NCBI GenBank assembly: GCA_947624935.1
Contig: CANQML010000006.1
Span: 1-41,671 of the forward strand
Direction: 5' to 3'
Length of the DNA: 41,671 nucleotides
Origin: Candidatus Gastranaerophilales bacterium
Lineage (GTDB): Bacteria; Cyanobacteriota; Vampirovibrionia; Gastranaerophilales; Gastranaerophilaceae
The notes under the pieces were generated by a model that was not told where the DNA came from, did no database searches, and saw nothing but the letters and a program-made list of their open reading frames with translations. This document shows, piece by piece, positions 36,276 through 41,671 of this stretch. How positions within the stretch are numbered: the stretch's first letter is position 1; the number at the start of each line of letters is the position of its first letter. The position numbers and the translations under genes are program-made.

Positions 36276-36376
36276 CTTCCGACTAAATATGTCAAACTTG
36301 CGATATATTATGTCAAAATCCCTGACACAGAACAATAGAGAACACCCGCAAGTGGTGCTCCATAGGACACAAAAAA

Positions 36377-36450
36377 TAGCTGGGGAGAGATTCGAACTCT
36401 CGACCTTGCGGGTATGAGCCGCACGCTCTCACCAACTGAGCTACCCAGCC
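36377..36450 (-). tRNA. tRNA-Met (anticodon CAT)
   Basis: On the minus strand the cloverleaf is complete: acceptor GGCTGGG/CCCAGCT with a G-U first pair, D arm GCTC/GAGC, anticodon stem TGCGG/CCGCA with loop CTCATAC, T arm GAGAG/CTCTC with TTCGAAT, and discriminator A. The anticodon CAT is read at 34-36. Elongator Met is most likely; a tRNA-Ile2 with modified CAT cannot be excluded by eye. CCA is not encoded. The 3' end faces the phage relic and VRR-NUC gene. Confidence 0.92.
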
Positions 36451-36507
36451 ATACCATTTATTCTCCCACAAAAATTTTTTTTTTCAAGTATCTGAACAAT
36501 TAGGCAA

Positions 36508-37838
<1,331 letters not shown>

Positions 37839-38018
37839 GTTTTATAAATATTTCTTTTGTTTCATGGCAAAAAATATTTTTATGGGTTTTACCATGACAA
37901 AAGGAGAAATTAATGATTACAAAAATTCAGCCTACACTATTATAATACAAACAGACAAGTTCCCCGCTATGAGAATAAAATTAAAGAAAAAAATTCGATT
38001 ACTTCATACAATACCGAA

Positions 38019-38789
38019 TTGTTCAAAAATGATTTTATAACTTTTACCGGTAAAAAACCCGGAGTTTCAAAAAAGGATTTTATAGATGATAATATCACAC
38101 CATACGGGCGGGAATTGATGGATAATTCTTTGGAATTAGCTAAAAAATACAATCATGCAGAAGTAAATAACTACCATGTTTTAAGAGCATCTTTGGAAAT
38201 AATAAAAAAATATATCGAAGAACTTAATGACAATAAAAGGACTTTTAGCGAAAATGTGCCGTTTGAAATTTGGTCTGTTATAACGGATATGACATTACCC
38301 GATGTTTTCAAAACCAAGCCTCAACGTGACACTTTACTCAAGGTAATTAACGAACAAATTAAAATATTTGACGAAACCTTAAAAGAGCTTCCTAAAAATA
38401 AATCAAATAATACACCTGTATTTTCAAAGGATTTAATTAATGATATATATTCAACATACTTAATTGATAAAACCGATGACGAAGATGAAAAAACTTACAG
38501 CGATGAACGTATTTCGGATGCGACCATCTTTAATGCGGCATTATATCCTTATACGGAAAAATATAACAAACTCATTTTGCCGTTAAAGGAGTCACTTAAA
38601 AGCGCTTTTTTAATTGAGTATTCACACCTTGTAGGAACAGGCGACTGTCTGATTGACGGCGACATCTTCAGAGAAGAATTTGCAAACTGGAAATCAAAAC
38701 AAAGCAATACAAAACTTCAAGAACTTGAAACTCTTGATAATATGATTTTGGATGCCATTAAAGCTACCAAAAACGGTAAAATTTACTAG
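38019..38789 (+). CDS. Unknown protein with Clp-N-like segment; true start probably frameshifted
   Basis: The product is 256 residues from TTG 38019. A region ELMDNSLELAKKYNHAEVNNYHVLRASLE resembles one repeat of the ClpA/ClpB N-terminal domain. The rest is helical and unrecognised. Upstream, ITFTGKKP is a motif I associate with lineage-type proteins. The real initiation signal looks to be AAAAGGAG before ATG 37913 (MITKIQPTLL, then TAA). The frame of the main protein is open upstream as YYNTNRQVPRYENKIKEK, so one base shift near 37938 separates start and body. Thus it is either a pseudogene, a frameshift error, or uses the weak TTG. Confidence 0.55.
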   Translation: MFKNDFITFTGKKPGVSKKDFIDDNITPYGRELMDNSLELAKKYNHAEVNNYHVLRASLEIIKKYIEELNDNKRTFSENVPFEIWSVITDMTLPDVFKTKPQRDTLLKVINEQIKIFDETLKELPKNKSNNTPVFSKDLINDIYSTYLIDKTDDEDEKTYSDERISDATIFNAALYPYTEKYNKLILPLKESLKSAFLIEYSHLVGTGDCLIDGDIFREEFANWKSKQSNTKLQELETLDNMILDAIKATKNGKIY

Positions 38790-38886
38790 ATTTGTAAAAA
38801 TATGTAACAATCACCCTTAAATCTTTAAAGTTTTTCTTAAACTCTGACGATAAATAAATTGTTAGAGCTTTAAGGAGAAGTGTATT

Positions 38887-39093
38887 ATGAAAGACAAGAA
38901 AATTTTGAACGAAGAAGATTTAATGGTTGATTTTGCCGAAATGACAAGTTTCGACTTTAATTCACTGAATTACAAACAAATACAGGAATTGCAGCAAATC
39001 ACCGACAGTGAATATGCGGCAAGACCTTATGCGTTCAAATTCGGTAAATTTGATTTGGCGGATTTATTTCACTCATTAATAAAAGAGGTGTAA
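38887..39093 (+). CDS. Small acidic unknown protein (68 residues)
   Basis: A strong TTAAGGAGAAG ribosome site precedes ATG 38887. The sequence is MKDKKILNEEDLMVDFAEM, then NYKQIQELQQITDSEYAARP and FGKFDLADLFHSLIKEV. It is acidic and helical with no known motif. It is directly followed by the next small gene: TAA at 39091-39093 and ATG at 39094. Together with the shared terminator this makes a two-gene operon. Confidence 0.7.
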   Translation: MKDKKILNEEDLMVDFAEMTSFDFNSLNYKQIQELQQITDSEYAARPYAFKFGKFDLADLFHSLIKEV

Positions 39094-39282
39094 ATGGATA
39101 TAGAGCAACTGTTTGAAGAAAATTGTTTTTTGCCTTGCATAGGCGAAATAGAAACAAAACCTGTCCGAAAGGATTTGGACACACTACTGAAAGAGCTCAA
39201 TGTGATTGAGAATAATCTGGAGGAGATTAAAGCCCGCCAACGAAACTTGGCGCAACTGGCTATCAGACATCAAAGCACCTGA
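39094..39282 (+). CDS. Small coiled-coil-like unknown protein (62 residues)
   Basis: It starts at the first base after the previous stop. The C-terminal half, TLLKELNVIENNLEEIKARQRNLAQLAI, has heptad spacing suggesting a short coiled coil. The TGA stop lies inside the stem of the terminator that ends the operon. No family is recognised. It may form a complex with its partner (38887-39093). Confidence 0.65.
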   Translation: MDIEQLFEENCFLPCIGEIETKPVRKDLDTLLKELNVIENNLEEIKARQRNLAQLAIRHQST

Positions 39283-39296
39283 AAAGGTGCTTTTTT
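39273..39296 (+). terminator. Rho-independent terminator of the small two-gene operon
   Basis: Stem AAGCACC / GGTGCTT with loop TGAAAA, followed by six T (39291-39296). It overlaps the last codons of the 62-residue gene and touches the end of the convergent gene. Confidence 0.88.
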
Positions 39297-39498
39297 ATGC
39301 CGCTTGCGGTATCCCGAGTGACTTGATTAAAATATCAATCACCTTTGGCATCTGGCATACAAACGAATAATTCCCCTTAGCTAACGAACATTTTTTGCAG
39401 TCGCATTTGATGTTGTAACATTCAAGTGCCTGCTCTGTCCAATTTTGTGTGATAGATTCAGAAATTTCGTTTAAATTTTCACTTAAATTTTCACTCAT
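39295..39498 (-). CDS. Small Cys-cluster protein (67 residues)
   Basis: The product is 67 residues from ATG 39498, chosen because GGGGAGG lies 7 bases upstream; a longer in-frame start would translate that ribosome site. The N-terminus is polar (MSENLSENLNEISESITQNW). The core is CYNIKCDCKKCSLAKGNYSFVC, five Cys with spacing that could bind zinc or an iron-sulfur cluster, followed by VIDILIKSLG. It resembles small conserved unknowns of the same lineage. Regulatory function is possible but not shown. Confidence 0.68.
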   Translation of the reverse strand: MSENLSENLNEISESITQNWTEQALECYNIKCDCKKCSLAKGNYSFVCQMPKVIDILIKSLGIPQAA

Positions 39499-39561
39499 GT
39501 TTCTACCTCCCCACACTCATTTTAAAAGATAATAAAATTTTTTTAATCCTTCATTTGATGT

Positions 39562-39584
39562 AAAAAAAGGGGACCTAAGTCCCC
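39562..39584 (-). terminator. Rho-independent terminator downstream of dnaK
   Basis: On the minus strand a GGGGAC/GTCCCC stem with a four-base loop is followed by seven T (39562-39568). It lies 15 bases after the dnaK stop. Confidence 0.88.
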
Positions 39585-39598
39585 GCGTTAAGTTCGTA

Positions 39599-41434
39599 TT
39601 ACTCTTTTGTATATTCCGCATCAATGACATCATCATCTTTTGAGTCGGTTGATGAAGTATTTTCTGCGGTTTCAGTAGTTGCAGATTGAGAATTGTTTTG
39701 GACAGCTTCATAAGCTTTTTGAGAAATTGAAAACATTGTTTGTTGAAGTTCATCAGAAAGTTTTTTCAATTCATCAACGGGTTTGTTTTCGTTAATTGCT
39801 TTTTGAAGTGCCTCTTTTTGTTCGTTTAATTTAGTTTCGTCAGCCGAATCAATTTTGCCTTCAAAGTCTTTTACAATTCTTTCGGCAGAACCGATTAAGC
39901 TTGCTGCGTTGTTTTTAATTTCGGCTTCTTCTTTTCTTTTCTTATCGTCAGCCGCATTAGCTTCAGCTTCTTTAACCATTTTGTCAATGTCGGCTTCTGA
40001 CAGGTTAGAAGAATTTGTGATAGTAATTTTTTGTTCTTTGTTTGTTGCTTTGTCTTTAGCCGAAACGTTAACGATACCGTTTGCGTCGATATCAAATGTA
40101 ACTTCGATTTGCGGCAAACCTCTCATTGCCGGCGGAATACCGTCAAGTCTGAACATACCAAGTGACTTGTTATCTTTAGCCATAGGTCTTTCACCTTGAA
40201 GAACGTGGATATCAACCGCCGTTTGGTTATTTTCCGCTGTTGAGAATACTTGTGATTTAGAAACAGGAATTGTAGTGTTTCTCGGAACAAGAGGTGTCAT
40301 AACGCCGCCCAATGTTTCAATACCCAAAGTCAACGGTGTAACGTCAAGCAATACGATGTCTTTAACTTCACCTGCCAGAACGCCTGCCTGAATTGCGGCA
40401 CCAACTGCAACAACTTCATCAGGGTTAACAGATTGGTTAGGTTCTTTGCCCGTATATTCCTTAACTAATTGTTGAACAGCAGGTATTCTTGAAGAACCGC
40501 CAACCAATACGACTTCGTTAATGTCGTTTTTGGTTACTCCTGCGTCTTTCAATGCGTTCTCTACAGGGGTTTTGCATCTGTTTAACAAATCTCTGCTTAA
40601 ATCTTCAAACTTGGCTCTTGTCAAATTCAAATCCAAGTGTTTCGGGCCGTTTGCGTCTGCGGTAATGAAAGGCAAGTTGATATTTGTTTCCATAACCGAT
40701 GAAAGTTCGCATTTAGCTTTTTCTGCGGCTTCTTTGACACGCTGCATAGCTTGTTTATCGTTTCTTAAATCTATGCCTTCTTGTTTTTTAAATTCGTCGC
40801 ACATCCAATCCATAATCTTTTGGTCAAAGTCGTCGCCGCCAAGGTGTGTATCACCTGAAGTTGAAAGAACTTCGTGAACGCCGTCGCCGATTTCTAGGAT
40901 TGAAACATCGAATGTACCGCCACCTAAGTCAAATACCAAAACTTTTTCGGATTTTTCTTTTTCAAGCCCGTAAGCCAACGCTGCAGCCGTCGGTTCGTTT
41001 ACGATACGTAAAACGTCCAACCCTGCAATCTTTCCGGCATCTTTGGTAGCCTGTCTTTGCGCATCGTTAAAGTATGCAGGTACGGTAATTACGGCTGATG
41101 TTACTTTTTCGCCCAAATATGAGCTTGCATCATCTGCCAATTTTCTTAAAATCATTGCCGAAATCTCTTGCGGAGTGTAATCTTTTCCGTCAATGTTTAC
41201 TTTGTAATCTTCACCCATGTGTCTTTTAATGGATGCGACCGTCTTATCAGGGTTTAATATCGCCTGACGTTTTGCAAGCTGACCTACAAGTCTTTCGCCT
41301 GTTTTTGAAAACCCGACTATAGACGGGGTTGTTCTTGAACCTTCCGCATTAGCAATTACGGTCGGTTTTCCGCCTTCCATAACGGCTACAACGGAGTTTG
41401 TTGTTCCTAAGTCAATACCAATTGTTTTTGCCAT
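39599..41434 (-). CDS. dnaK: Chaperone DnaK (Hsp70)
   Basis: The product is 611 residues. It is an ATP-driven chaperone that binds exposed hydrophobic segments, working with DnaJ and GrpE. Seen are the signature [14 protein letters not shown] at the N-terminus, [30 protein letters not shown], the linker [13 protein letters not shown], and the substrate domain with the helical lid. The end is [11 protein letters not shown], close to the usual acidic DnaK tail. An AAGGAG ribosome site is 7 bases before the ATG. I see no CIRCE element upstream. grpE and dnaJ are not in the visible sequence. Confidence 0.98.
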   Translation of the reverse strand: MAKTIGIDLGTTNSVVAVMEGGKPTVIANAEGSRTTPSIVGFSKTGERLVGQLAKRQAILNPDKTVASIKRHMGEDYKVNIDGKDYTPQEISAMILRKLADDASSYLGEKVTSAVITVPAYFNDAQRQATKDAGKIAGLDVLRIVNEPTAAALAYGLEKEKSEKVLVFDLGGGTFDVSILEIGDGVHEVLSTSGDTHLGGDDFDQKIMDWMCDEFKKQEGIDLRNDKQAMQRVKEAAEKAKCELSSVMETNINLPFITADANGPKHLDLNLTRAKFEDLSRDLLNRCKTPVENALKDAGVTKNDINEVVLVGGSSRIPAVQQLVKEYTGKEPNQSVNPDEVVAVGAAIQAGVLAGEVKDIVLLDVTPLTLGIETLGGVMTPLVPRNTTIPVSKSQVFSTAENNQTAVDIHVLQGERPMAKDNKSLGMFRLDGIPPAMRGLPQIEVTFDIDANGIVNVSAKDKATNKEQKITITNSSNLSEADIDKMVKEAEANAADDKKRKEEAEIKNNAASLIGSAERIVKDFEGKIDSADETKLNEQKEALQKAINENKPVDELKKLSDELQQTMFSISQKAYEAVQNNSQSATTETAENTSSTDSKDDDVIDAEYTKE

Positions 41435-41521
41435 AATTCTTATCTCCTTTTTTTAAATTTTTCAATTTATATTTTAGTTATAACACCGTTTTTACGATTT
41501 TCTTAAAAAATAAACAAAAAA

Positions 41522-41671
41522 TTAATTATTCGGATTTTCTAAATTATCTTGCGGCAGACAAACTCCAAACTGACAATTTGAATTATAGTCCTCTGTTTCG
41601 GTATTAATAAGGGTTTCTTCGTAAGGTTTTACAAATTTCGGCTGAAATGCGTCCGTCTTTTTCATATCATC
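41522..41671 (-). CDS. End of an unknown protein, or a 47-residue small protein
   Basis: On the minus strand the frame is open from the window edge to TAA at 41522-41524. It reads DDMKKTDAFQPKFVKPYEE, then TETEDYNSNCQFGVCLPQDN and a polar end. An ATG at 41665 could be a start. Nothing identifies a family, and it does not look like GrpE. It would be the gene preceding dnaK in the same direction. Confidence 0.35.
   Translation of the reverse strand, partial: DDMKKTDAFQPKFVKPYEETLINTETEDYNSNCQFGVCLPQDNLENPNN

Noticed and set aside
36377-36450. A second copy of the tRNA 3' end as an attachment site
   Set aside because: I found no other match to the tRNA 3' segment in the window, so element boundaries cannot be set.
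41435-41521. CIRCE-type operator upstream of dnaK
   Set aside because: No TTAGCACTC-type inverted repeat is present in the short upstream region visible.

Overview
The window looks like an AT-rich chromosome segment of a gut-type non-photosynthetic cyanobacterial relative (Candidatus Gastranaerophilales / Melainabacteria). This assignment is inferred from style, not from a marker-gene tree. The clues are a prepilin with the AFTLAEVLVTLG signature behind a long leader, an 'ITFTG' N-terminal motif in an unknown protein, a small Cys-cluster protein, and a giant multidomain protein. Most genes start at ATG; several start at TTG or GTG, usually with a visible ribosome site. The standard code applies: TGA ends ordinary genes here.

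Layout. 1-8100: end of a TPR protein, a prepilin-like gene behind a consensus promoter and a 12-G tract, a secreted parvulin, Ogt, an HxlR regulator, a large SF1 helicase (minus strand), a CCA-adding-type nucleotidyltransferase, a sugar O-acetyltransferase, and a small secreted protein made of 20-residue tandem repeats. 8098-12980: a UvrD-type helicase-nuclease (minus), a zinc alcohol dehydrogenase and a BioG-like esterase. 13081-17966: a four-gene unit, probably for a cell-surface glycan (MenD-like TPP enzyme, TupA-type ATP-grasp, two tandem SDRs). Each of the four genes carries one long G or C homopolymer inside its reading frame. 18020-25231: an accessory island with a mobile-mystery A/B pair (HTH + Fic), a nuclease-like protein split by an in-frame UGA, a DUF1643 protein, gene relics and a KAP-family NTPase. 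25444-34773: one 3,109-residue protein with LysM, HExxH and HD-type signatures. 35183-36450: a phage minor-head relic, a VRR-NUC protein with a signal-peptide-like start, and tRNA-Met(CAT). 36543-41671: core genes (enolase, DnaK) plus small lineage-type unknowns.

Main signal. Runs of 8-12 G/C recur in an AT-rich sequence, on both strands, at six places: prepilin, TPP enzyme, ATP-grasp, both SDRs and the giant protein. Such tracts are the classic substrate of slipped-strand phase variation. In the prepilin the tract is out of register between a perfect promoter/RBS/ATG and the pilin frame (OFF as sequenced; 11 or 14 G would be ON). In the other five genes it is in register. I read this as a set of contingency loci that would randomise surface glycan and pilus expression.

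Other notable signals are three 11-base operator-like repeats exactly 33 bases apart at the Fic/antitoxin promoter, several promoters whose -10 box ends 6-8 bases before the start codon (likely leaderless mRNAs), and the split nuclease gene. No computation or database search was run. Family names rest on motifs read by eye.
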